From positions 1 through 12,087 of the forward strand of contig JAUQPV010000051.1 in assembly GCA_030550225.1 (NCBI GenBank): a stretch of 12,087 nt of DNA, in the 5' to 3' direction. Below, piece by piece: positions 6,181 through 12,087 of this stretch (positions within the stretch are counted from its first letter, which is position 1; each line of letters begins with the position of its first letter). Position numbers and translations under genes: made by a program. Source of the DNA: Acidobacteriota bacterium (GTDB lineage: Bacteria > Acidobacteriota > HRBIN11). Under the pieces are notes generated by a model. It saw only the letters and a list, made by a program, of their open reading frames with translations. It ran no database searches and was not told the DNA's origin.

Positions 6181-8151
6181 ATGTTGTACGAAGTCAAGGG
6201 ACGTTTGCGTGCGTGGCTTCATGACTGGGCCGGCCAGCGATGGGGGCCGGACGTGGCGGACCGTCTGCCGGTCCGTTACGAAATCCGCATCCCCGAGCCC
6301 CAGTGGGGGGACTTGGCCCTGAACGTGGCCCTCGTGTGGGCGAAGGCCGTCGGTGAGCCGGCTTCGGCATTGGCCCAAGCGATGGCCGAGGCGCTCAAGA
6401 CGTGGCCGGAGGTCGCCGACGTCCGGGTCGCTGGCCCGGGGTTCATCAACATCCGTTGGGACCGCTCGACCTGGATTCGCCGGTGGGTCGACCGTTTGGG
6501 CCAGCCCGTCGAGACGGCGCCCCGCTTCCGGAAGGTCGTCGTCGAGCATACGGCTATCAACCCGAATAAAGCGGCTCACGTCGGACATTTACGGAATGCC
6601 GTCTTGGGGGATACACTCGTCCGGGCCTGGCGGTTTCTGGGTGAAAACGTCGAAGTCCAAAACTACATCGACGACACGGGCGTCCAGGTCGCCGACGTCG
6701 TCGTGGGCTTTTACTACATGGAGGGCCGGAAGACGGTCGCCGACCTCCAGTCGGTCCCGCCGCCCTTTGATCACTACTGTTGGGATCTATACACACGAGT
6801 TCAACACTGGTACGAGGAGGACCCCCAGCGAATTCGTTTTCGGAATGAGGCCCTCCACGCTTTGGAGCGAGGTGAGGGCCCCCTGGCCGAGCTGGGCCGG
6901 TGGATCAGCGAGACGATCCTGCGGGCCCACCTGGCGACGATGGAACGGGTCGGCATCCGTTACGATGTCCTCCCCAAGGAGAGCGACATCATCGCCCTGC
7001 GCTTTTGGGACCACGCTTTCGAACTCCTCAAACAGCGGGAGGCGGCCGTCTATGCGACGGAGGGGCCCTATCGGGGCTGTTGGATCCTGCCCCTGCGGGG
7101 CCGACCCGAGTGGGACGCCCTCGAGGAACCCGACAAGGTCCTGGTCCGCTCCAACGGGACCGTGACGTATGTCGCCAAGGACATCGCCTACCAGTTATGG
7201 AAGCTCGGTCTATTGGGACAGGACTTCGGCTATCGGCTCTTCCACGTCTACCCGGACGGCCACGAGGTCTACACGACGACGGCGGATCCGACCCAGCGGC
7301 CGCCGGGCCGGGCCTTCGGCGGCGGTGACCGGGTCTACAACGTCATCGACGTCCGCCAGTCGTATCTCCAGCAGATTGTCGTCGAGGCCCTTCGCCGGAT
7401 GGGCTACGAGACGGCCGCCGAGGCGTCCATCCACTTCGCCTATGAGATGGTCGCCCTGAGCGCCCGGAGTTGCGAGAAGATGGGGATCCCCGTCGAGTCC
7501 GACCAGAAGCTGATCGCCTTCTCGGGCCGTCGCGGAATCGGCGTGAAGGCCGACGACCTCCTGGACGCCCTGGAAGCCCAGGCCCGGTGTGAGGTCCAAG
7601 CCCGACATCCTGACCTACCCCCGGACGAGCAGGCTCGCGTGGCCCGACAGATTGCCTGCGGGGCCGTGCGGTACTACCTGCTCCGCTACGGCCGCCAGAC
7701 GGTCATCGCTTTCGACATCGACGAAGCCCTCCAGATGGAGGGTGAGACGGGACCCTACTTGCAGTATGCTTGGGTCCGGGCCCGGAACATCTTCGAGCGT
7801 CTGGGCGTCTGGCCCGACTGGGTCGGCTACCTGCGGGCGACCCGGCCGGCCGACCTACCCGAGGACTACTGGGCGTCCGAGGAAGGCGCAGCGACATGGC
7901 AACTCTTTTATCAGGCCCAGCACCTGCGGGACTGGGTCTGGAAAGCCGTGAACGCCTTGGAGCTGAATCTGATCACGCAGTACGTCTATCAGCTCTGCCA
8001 GCAGTTCCATCGGTACTACCTGAAGTACCGGATCAAGCAGGCCCCGGACCCGACTTTGCGGTGGCTTCGAGCCGCCGCCGTCGGGGCGGTCGTCCACAGC
8101 CTGGCCCAGGGCCTGGACATCTTGGGCATCCCGCGGCCGGACATGATGTAA
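6181..8151 (+). CDS. argS: Arginine--tRNA ligase
   Basis: This 656-aa class I aminoacyl-tRNA synthetase charges tRNA-Arg with arginine in the cytoplasm. The N-terminal Add-type domain (about 1-110) includes GDLALNVAL and GPGFINI. The catalytic core has NPNKAAHVGHLRNAVLGD, where H133-V-G-H136 is the HIGH motif. The degenerate KMSK-like loop SGRRGIGVKADDLL starts at S448; ArgRS enzymes commonly lack a strict KMSK here. The DALR anticodon-binding domain contains GPYLQYAWVRARNIF (Y526) and the family-typical ending near LGIPRPDMM. Length is slightly above the usual 550-600. I chose ATG 6181 because it begins the conserved helix; an in-frame ATG at 6109 would add residues encoded by the repeat array. 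No Shine-Dalgarno precedes 6181, so initiation is unusual or the repeat hairpin plays a part. Product identity is secure, the start less so. Confidence 0.95.
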   Translation: MLYEVKGRLRAWLHDWAGQRWGPDVADRLPVRYEIRIPEPQWGDLALNVALVWAKAVGEPASALAQAMAEALKTWPEVADVRVAGPGFINIRWDRSTWIRRWVDRLGQPVETAPRFRKVVVEHTAINPNKAAHVGHLRNAVLGDTLVRAWRFLGENVEVQNYIDDTGVQVADVVVGFYYMEGRKTVADLQSVPPPFDHYCWDLYTRVQHWYEEDPQRIRFRNEALHALERGEGPLAELGRWISETILRAHLATMERVGIRYDVLPKESDIIALRFWDHAFELLKQREAAVYATEGPYRGCWILPLRGRPEWDALEEPDKVLVRSNGTVTYVAKDIAYQLWKLGLLGQDFGYRLFHVYPDGHEVYTTTADPTQRPPGRAFGGGDRVYNVIDVRQSYLQQIVVEALRRMGYETAAEASIHFAYEMVALSARSCEKMGIPVESDQKLIAFSGRRGIGVKADDLLDALEAQARCEVQARHPDLPPDEQARVARQIACGAVRYYLLRYGRQTVIAFDIDEALQMEGETGPYLQYAWVRARNIFERLGVWPDWVGYLRATRPADLPEDYWASEEGAATWQLFYQAQHLRDWVWKAVNALELNLITQYVYQLCQQFHRYYLKYRIKQAPDPTLRWLRAAAVGAVVHSLAQGLDILGIPRPDMM

Positions 8152-8156
8152 GGCTC

Positions 8157-8231
8157 GGTGTTGGGTCTTGGGTGCTGGGTGTCTTGGGTTCTCGAAAGGG
8201 CCCGACACCTAACACCCAGCACCCAACACCC
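8157..8231. repeat. Paired 7-bp repeat arrays with a G-quadruplex motif
   Basis: G-rich heptamers (GGTGTTG, GGTCTTG, GGTGCTG and variants) run from 8157 to 8193. C-rich heptamers (ACACCTA, ACACCCA, GCACCCA) run from 8205 to 8231. TTGGGTGCTGGGTGT (8168-8182) is an exact 15-bp inverted repeat of 8212-8226. Four GGG tracts at 8163, 8170, 8177 and 8186 with loops of 4, 4 and 6 nt satisfy the standard G-quadruplex pattern on the + strand. The words are the same family as the array before bshA. The array fills the gap between argS and the GT2 gene. Confidence 0.88.
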
Positions 8232-8242
8232 TTTTGAGGGTC

Positions 8243-9298
8243 ATGCTGAAGATTTCCGTCGTCATCCCGTTTTACAACGAAGAGGCGAACGTCGCCCCAG
8301 TCTTGAGCGAGCTCTTGACGGTCTTAGACGACTTGCGGGCCCGCCGAGGCTGGGACTTCGAGGTCCTGTGCGTCGACGACGGGAGCTCGGACGGGACGCT
8401 GGCCGAGATCCTGGCCTTCGTCCAACGCCGGCCCGAGGTCCGGGCCCTCCAGTTTGGCGTCAACTACGGCCAGACGGCGGCCCTGTCGGCCGGATTCCAT
8501 CAGGCCCGAGGCGAATGGGTCGTCACGATGGACGGCGACGGTCAGAATGACCCCCGGGACATCCCCCGTCTCCTGGACATGATGGAGCAGTCGGACTATG
8601 ACGTCATCAGCGGGTGGCGCAAGGACCGGAAGGACCCCTGGCTGACCCGGCGGCTCCCCTCGCGGGTCGCCAATGCCCTCATCTCCCGCATCACGGGCGT
8701 CCGCCTGCGGGACTACGGGTGCACGCTCAAAGCCTATCGGCGGGAGCTCTTGCAGGACCTGCACCTGTACGGGGAGATGCACCGCTTCATCCCCGCCCTG
8801 GCCCGCTGGCTGGGCGCCCGCATCGCTGAGGTCCCCGTCGGACACCGGCCCCGGACGCGGGGGGCGTCCAAGTACGGCCTCTCCCGGGTCTTTCGGGTCT
8901 TGCTGGACTTGCTGGTCGTCAAGTTCCTCCTGCACTACTCGACCCGACCGATCCATTTCTTCGGGATCGTCGGGATCGGGGTCGCCGTCTTAGGGTTCAT
9001 CGCCCTGACCTGGGTCGTCGGCTTGAAGCTGTGGGACCCCGTGACATACCGCATCAACCGGAATCCCCTCCTGTATGTGGGCTTGACTTTTGAGATGATC
9101 GCCTGTCAATTAATCCTCATGGGCTTGCTGGGCGAGATGCTCGTTCGGATTTATCATGAAACGCAACGCAAGCCGATCTACCGAATCAAATGCGTCTATG
9201 CCCATGACGGGGCCGCCGTCAACGACCGACTCGTTCGGGGGGTCCCTGTGGATTCCCAGACCGTGGGTGCAGATGGTTCGGGCTCGGGCCCCCTTTGA
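8243..9298 (+). CDS. Family 2 glycosyltransferase, DPM1/ArnC-like, with two C-terminal membrane segments
   Basis: This 351-aa protein has a cytosolic GT2 domain (PF00535) followed by two membrane helices, the layout of enzymes that move a sugar from a nucleotide donor to a polyprenyl phosphate (GtrB, ArnC, bacterial DPM-like). Visible motifs are VVIPFYNEEANV (6-17), VDDGSSDGT (44-52) and MDGDGQNDP (96-104) with the D97-x-D99 metal site, then SGWRKDRKDPW and the family-typical RTRGASKYG. Hydrophobic segments lie at about 237-262 and 276-300. Which sugar is moved cannot be read from the sequence. ATG 8243 follows GAGGG at only two bases; an in-frame TTG at 8234 would add three residues. The last 26 bp overlap the next gene, and the Gly/Ser-rich tail (GADGSGSGPL) may be a by-product of that overlap. 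First gene of a likely four-gene operon. Confidence 0.88.
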   Translation: MLKISVVIPFYNEEANVAPVLSELLTVLDDLRARRGWDFEVLCVDDGSSDGTLAEILAFVQRRPEVRALQFGVNYGQTAALSAGFHQARGEWVVTMDGDGQNDPRDIPRLLDMMEQSDYDVISGWRKDRKDPWLTRRLPSRVANALISRITGVRLRDYGCTLKAYRRELLQDLHLYGEMHRFIPALARWLGARIAEVPVGHRPRTRGASKYGLSRVFRVLLDLLVVKFLLHYSTRPIHFFGIVGIGVAVLGFIALTWVVGLKLWDPVTYRINRNPLLYVGLTFEMIACQLILMGLLGEMLVRIYHETQRKPIYRIKCVYAHDGAAVNDRLVRGVPVDSQTVGADGSGSGPL

Positions 9299-9626
9299 CC
9301 GGGCCTATCGGCACGGTCTGATGGAGGGCTTCCAAGTCCACCGCCTTTGGTACGTGACCCGCCTGTGGCCGGGCGTCCCCCACCGGCCGGACGGGACGCC
9401 CATCCCGTGGGAGCGGATCGTCGGCTGTTTCGTGTGGACCGAGGGTCGCCGATTCCGGCATCGGGGCGAGCTCCCGGCCGGATGTGTCCTGGCCGTCGGA
9501 CCCGAAACCGTCGAGGTGTACTGGTCCGGCCCCCTGCCTGAAACGCGGGCTGGGGTCCTTCGGTTTCCCCGGGCTTCCCGATGGGTCCCCCTTCGACTGG
9601 AATGGGTCGAACATGAAGCCTTCTGA
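9273..9626 (+). CDS. Unrecognised 117-aa protein
   Basis: I do not recognise this protein. It is basic and rich in Arg and Trp, with segments PFDRAYRHGLMEGFQVHRLWYV (early), PWERIVGCFVWTEG (middle) and ETVEVYWSGPLPETR (late). The alternating hydrophobic pattern suggests a small beta-rich fold. It has no signal peptide or membrane helix. The gene overlaps the GT2 gene by 26 bp and the AMMECR1 gene by 14 bp, so it is very likely translated by coupling with them. ATG 9273 is my choice; GTG 9267 and ATG 9156 are in frame, but the latter would overlap the GT2 gene by more than 140 bp. No good Shine-Dalgarno is seen. The frame stays open through GC-rich sequence with third positions like the neighbours, supporting a real gene. 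Confidence 0.6.
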   Translation: MVRARAPFDRAYRHGLMEGFQVHRLWYVTRLWPGVPHRPDGTPIPWERIVGCFVWTEGRRFRHRGELPAGCVLAVGPETVEVYWSGPLPETRAGVLRFPRASRWVPLRLEWVEHEAF

Positions 9627-10197
9627 GGCAAAGCAACTTTTGCCGCCTTCGGTTCGAAAATATCTCGTGCAAGTCGCTCGGGAGAGTATCGTCAAATACT
9701 GCACCGAGGGTCGAAAGCCGGCGCCGCGCTTTCCGGACCCGATCTGCCAGGAGCCGCGTGGGGTCTTCGTGACCCTCACGCAGGGCGAGGCCCTGCGGGG
9801 GTGCGTCGGTTTGCCCTGGCCCGTCTTCCCCCTGGAAGAGGCGACCATCGAGGCCGCCGTCCGGGCCGCCCGAGACCCGCGGTTTCTGCCCCTGACGCCA
9901 GCCGAGGTCCCTTACGTGCATGTGGAAGTCTCCGTCCTGACGGTACCCGAGCCTGTCGAGGCCGACCGGGCCCTCGAGGCGATCCGGGTCGGTCGGGACG
10001 GCCTCATCGTCCGGCGGGGCGAGGTCCAGGGCCTCTTGCTCCCTCAGGTCGCCGTCCGCTACGGATGGGACGCCGAGACCTTTCTGGCGCACACGTGCCG
10101 GAAGGCGGGCCTCCCGCCCGAGGCCTGGCGCTGGCCTGACGTGCAGATTTTTACCTTTCAAGCCGAAATCATTCAGGAAGGAGAGGAAGCCCCATGA
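9613..10197 (+). CDS. AMMECR1-domain protein (AmmeMemoRadiSam system protein A type)
   Basis: This 194-aa protein is a single AMMECR1 domain (PF01871), the family that in prokaryotes is annotated AmmeMemoRadiSam system protein A. Its biochemical role is not settled. Conserved features are GVFVTLTQGEALRGCVGLP with L61-R-G-C64-V-G66 (the LRGCIG signature), DPRFLPLTPAEV from D88, the strand HVEVSVLT, and GLLLPQVAVRYGWDAETFL followed by CRKAGLPPEAW. C64 is the invariant Cys of the signature. Length is typical of the stand-alone form. The other two partners of the trio, a Memo-like protein and a radical SAM protein, are not in this window. The start overlaps the preceding gene by 14 bp; the stop overlaps the CsgG gene as ATGA. 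Confidence 0.9.
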   Translation: MKPSEAKQLLPPSVRKYLVQVARESIVKYCTEGRKPAPRFPDPICQEPRGVFVTLTQGEALRGCVGLPWPVFPLEEATIEAAVRAARDPRFLPLTPAEVPYVHVEVSVLTVPEPVEADRALEAIRVGRDGLIVRRGEVQGLLLPQVAVRYGWDAETFLAHTCRKAGLPPEAWRWPDVQIFTFQAEIIQEGEEAP

Positions 10198-11105
10198 TTC
10201 GACGTGGATTCGTCATCGCTTTGGCCCTTGGCCTGATCGCCGGTCTGGCCTGGGGTCAGGCCCGCCCGGGCAAGATCCGGGTCGCCGTCCTGGACTTCGA
10301 GAACAACGTGCCCCACGTCTGGTGGTACTGGGATACCCACCTGCTGGGCCGGGCCGCCGCCGACCAGCTCGTCACTCAACTCCTCCAGTCCGGCAAGTTC
10401 TCGGTCATCGAGCGAGACAAGCTCGAATTGGTCTTAAAGGAACAGTCCCTGAGCGCCTCAGGCGCCATCGACCCCAAGACGGCCGTCCGCCTTGGAAAAC
10501 TCTTAGGCGTTCAGCTGATCCTGACGGGCTCTATCACGAAGTTCAGCATTAAGCGGCACGGCGCCGGTATCGGGCCCTTGCGGGCCGAACTCGGTCAGGC
10601 CCAGTCGGCCTTAGACGTGCGGCTCATCGACACGTCGACGGGCGAGATCGTCTTGGTCGCCAGCGGGCAGGGTGAGAAGAAGTTCGGTGGAGCCGCTTTC
10701 AAGGGCGTCGACTTTGAGAAGCAGTTTGATGCGGGCATCGTCTCGGAGGCCCTACGGCCGGCCGTCGAAAAAACCGTCGCCCAGATCCTGGACCAATACG
10801 ACCAGCTCGGCGCCCATGCGGCGGCCGCCACGCCGGCCCTGGGGAAGGTCGTCAGCGCTGACTCGCCGACGTCTGTCTATATCGACATGGGCGAGAACGC
10901 CGGCGTGAAGGTCGGGGACCGCTTCGAGGTCGTCCGGGTCGTCAAGGAAATCCGGGACGAAAGCGGTGAATTGTTGGATACCGTCGAGGACACCGTCGGG
11001 ACCATCGAGGTCGTCAAGGTCTTGTCCAAGTCGTCCGTCTGTCGGGTCGTCCGCGGTGGCGTCCAGAAGGGCGATAAGGTCCAGAAAGTTCAGAAGTCAG
11101 GATGA
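10194..11105 (+). CDS. CsgG-family secreted protein
   Basis: This 303-aa protein begins with a signal peptide (MIRRGFVIALALGLIAGLAWG, cleavage near 21-22) and a CsgG-type domain (PF03783) over about residues 27-205: IRVAVLDFENN (28-38), GKFSVIERDKLELVLKEQ (67-84), LGKLLGVQLILTGSITKF (100-117) and DVRLIDTSTGEIV (141-153). CsgG forms the outer-membrane channel for curli export, and HfaB and others share the fold. No lipobox Cys follows the signal, so unlike true CsgG this is not a lipoprotein. The C-terminal part (about 215-300; VYIDMGENAGVKVGDRFEV) resembles the small beta domain of FlgT-like proteins. No curli subunits lie nearby. AAGGAGAGG (10178-10186) precedes the ATG and overlaps the end of the AMMECR1 gene, with an ATGA stop-start overlap. 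Periplasmic or outer-membrane-associated; exact role unknown. Confidence 0.83.
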   Translation: MIRRGFVIALALGLIAGLAWGQARPGKIRVAVLDFENNVPHVWWYWDTHLLGRAAADQLVTQLLQSGKFSVIERDKLELVLKEQSLSASGAIDPKTAVRLGKLLGVQLILTGSITKFSIKRHGAGIGPLRAELGQAQSALDVRLIDTSTGEIVLVASGQGEKKFGGAAFKGVDFEKQFDAGIVSEALRPAVEKTVAQILDQYDQLGAHAAAATPALGKVVSADSPTSVYIDMGENAGVKVGDRFEVVRVVKEIRDESGELLDTVEDTVGTIEVVKVLSKSSVCRVVRGGVQKGDKVQKVQKSG

Positions 11106-11115
11106 CGCCCTTTCG

Positions 11116-11160
<45 letters not shown>

Positions 11161-11165
11161 ACAAT

Positions 11166-11273
11166 GGATGGGGGGCTTGAGACCTCGACGATGGCTTTGC
11201 CCGTCCCCCAGGTCCATCGCCAGAATGGCGAACGGCGAATAGCCCCCCATCCCCCTACCTCCCTATCTCCCTA
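11166..11273. repeat. 12-bp inverted repeat enclosing small stems, plus further 7-8 bp repeats
   Basis: GGATGGGGGGCT (11166-11177) pairs exactly with AGCCCCCCATCC (11241-11252). Inside the loop, CGATGG (11189-11194) can pair with CCATCG (11214-11219), and GACCT (11181-11185) can pair with AGGTC (11210-11214). The right side also holds three heptamers of the type GAAYGGC/GAATAGC (11223-11243). Pyrimidine-rich 7-8 bp units (CCCCCAT, CCCCCTA, TCTCCCTA) follow to 11273. The whole could be a structured leader, a small RNA or decayed repeat DNA. Confidence 0.6.
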
Positions 11274-11318
11274 CCGGCCCATCTTACTTCTGTTGCCGCC
11301 CGCCCCCGGGAGTCGCAT

Positions 11319-12087
11319 ATGTCGAAGGGAACGCCAAAGTCGGACGTCGTCGGCCGGCAGCCCAATCGCTTGATCCACGAGAAGAGCCCGTACCTGCGCC
11401 AACATGCCTACAACCCCGTGGACTGGTACCCCTGGGGCCCCGAGGCTTTCGAGAAGGCTCGCCGGGAAGAGAAGCCTATCTTCCTCAGCATCGGCTACTC
11501 GAGTTGCCACTGGTGCCACGTCATGGAGCGGGAGTCCTTCGACGACCCCGCCGTCGCCGACCTCCTGAACCGCTTCTTTGTGCCCGTCAAGGTCGACCGG
11601 GAAGAGCGGCCCGACGTGGACCAGATTTACATGCAGGCCGTGATGGCCATAACGGGTACGGGCGGATGGCCCCTGAACGTGTTCCTGACGCCGGATTTGA
11701 AGCCCTTTTTCGGGGGAACATACTTTCCGCCTGACGACCGGTGGGGCCGACCCGGCTTCCGACAGGTCCTGGAGGCTGTCGCCCGGGCCTGGCGGGAACG
11801 CCGTCCGGAGGTCGAACGTTCGGCCGAGGGCTTAGCCCAAGCCCTGCAGGCCGCTGTCCGGCGCTGGCTTCCGTCCGATCCGCCGCCCGAGGACGTCCCG
11901 GACCGTCTGGTCCGCCAGCTCGAGCAGGCGTTCGACCCCGAGCGGGGCGGCTTCGGGACGGCCCCGAAGTTTCCGCCCCACGCCCAGCTCCGATTCTTGC
12001 TCCGGTATGCCTTCCGGACAGGGTCGGCGTCCGTCCAGACGATGGTCGATACGACCCTGACGGCGATGGTCTACGGCGGCATCTACG
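11319..12087 (+). CDS. DUF255 thioredoxin-domain protein, YyaL/spermatogenesis-associated-20-like (partial, 3' end outside window)
   Basis: The first 256 residues are visible; family members usually run to about 650-750. The N-terminal thioredoxin-like domain (Thioredox_DUF255, PF03190) shows NRLIHEKSPYLRQHAYNPVDW, KPIFLSIGYSSCHWCHVME with the redox pair C63-H-W-C66, VKVDREERPDVDQIY, GGWPLNVFLTPD and FFGGTYFPP. The start of the following alpha/alpha-barrel region is seen at FDPERGGFGTAPKFP. These are hallmark motifs of the family (bacterial YyaL, human SPATA20), whose reaction is not established. The sequence resembles a thioredoxin fused to a glycan-epimerase-like barrel. GGGAG (11308-11312) lies six bases before the ATG. 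Cytoplasmic: no signal peptide. The frame is open to the window edge with no sign of damage. Confidence 0.92.
   Translation, partial: MSKGTPKSDVVGRQPNRLIHEKSPYLRQHAYNPVDWYPWGPEAFEKARREEKPIFLSIGYSSCHWCHVMERESFDDPAVADLLNRFFVPVKVDREERPDVDQIYMQAVMAITGTGGWPLNVFLTPDLKPFFGGTYFPPDDRWGRPGFRQVLEAVARAWRERRPEVERSAEGLAQALQAAVRRWLPSDPPPEDVPDRLVRQLEQAFDPERGGFGTAPKFPPHAQLRFLLRYAFRTGSASVQTMVDTTLTAMVYGGIY

Noticed and set aside
6353..7165. 270-aa + frame inside argS
   Set aside because: Serine/arginine-rich shadow of the ArgRS catalytic domain in another frame.
9196..10161. 321-aa minus-strand open frame opposite the small protein and AMMECR1 genes
   Set aside because: It is a Gly/Pro/Arg-rich shadow with no recognisable motif, and it lies opposite the motif-bearing AMMECR1 gene.

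Overview
The window is high-GC bacterial DNA (roughly two thirds G+C by eye) with strong preference for C-ending codons. It carries densely packed housekeeping and envelope genes and no insertion sequence, phage gene, tRNA, rRNA or CRISPR array that I can see. Three things suggest a diderm bacterium: an alginate-export-type barrel, a CBM9-like/DUF5916 outer-membrane protein, and a CsgG-type protein. Bacillithiol synthesis (a clear BshA) with DUF5916, CsgG and DUF255 proteins would suit an Acidobacteriota-like or neighbouring lineage. That placement is inference; no marker gene in the window settles it.

Layout. Bases 1-489 hold the last codons of an upstream gene, a strong intrinsic terminator, a 71-codon small gene with a very good ribosome binding site, and a short gap with a 12-bp palindrome. 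Two outer-membrane genes then converge: an alginate-export-family barrel (490-1800, +) and a CBM9-like/DUF5916 protein (1995-4316, -). The gap between them is filled completely by an eight-unit array of 23-24 bp hairpins. A divergent spacer leads to bshA (4494-5618), a GYD-domain protein (5768-6070) and argS (6181-8151), all on +. A tightly overlapping set follows on +: GT2 glycosyltransferase (8243-9298), an unrecognised 117-aa protein (9273-9626), a stand-alone AMMECR1-domain protein (9613-10197) and a CsgG-family protein (10194-11105). The window ends inside a DUF255/thioredoxin-domain protein (11319-12087, open at the edge).

How the genes fit together. The two convergent outer-membrane genes, the membrane-anchored glycosyltransferase and the CsgG-family protein suggest an envelope theme. 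BshA makes the first intermediate of bacillithiol, and the thioredoxin-like CxxC protein is also a thiol protein, but nothing in the sequence links them. The overlaps (26, 14 and 4 bp) predict that the GT2-to-CsgG genes form one translationally coupled operon.

The most unusual content is intergenic. The convergent gap is a hairpin array in which one unit changes both stem arms together, so pairing is kept. Nearly every other gap carries its own short-period repeat (usually 7 bp), often as a G-rich array followed by its C-rich complement. These arrays sit directly ahead of bshA, argS and the GT2 gene, which have absent or poor Shine-Dalgarno sequences. No new enzymatic or defence system is evident; the repeat-filled gaps are the best candidate for something undescribed.
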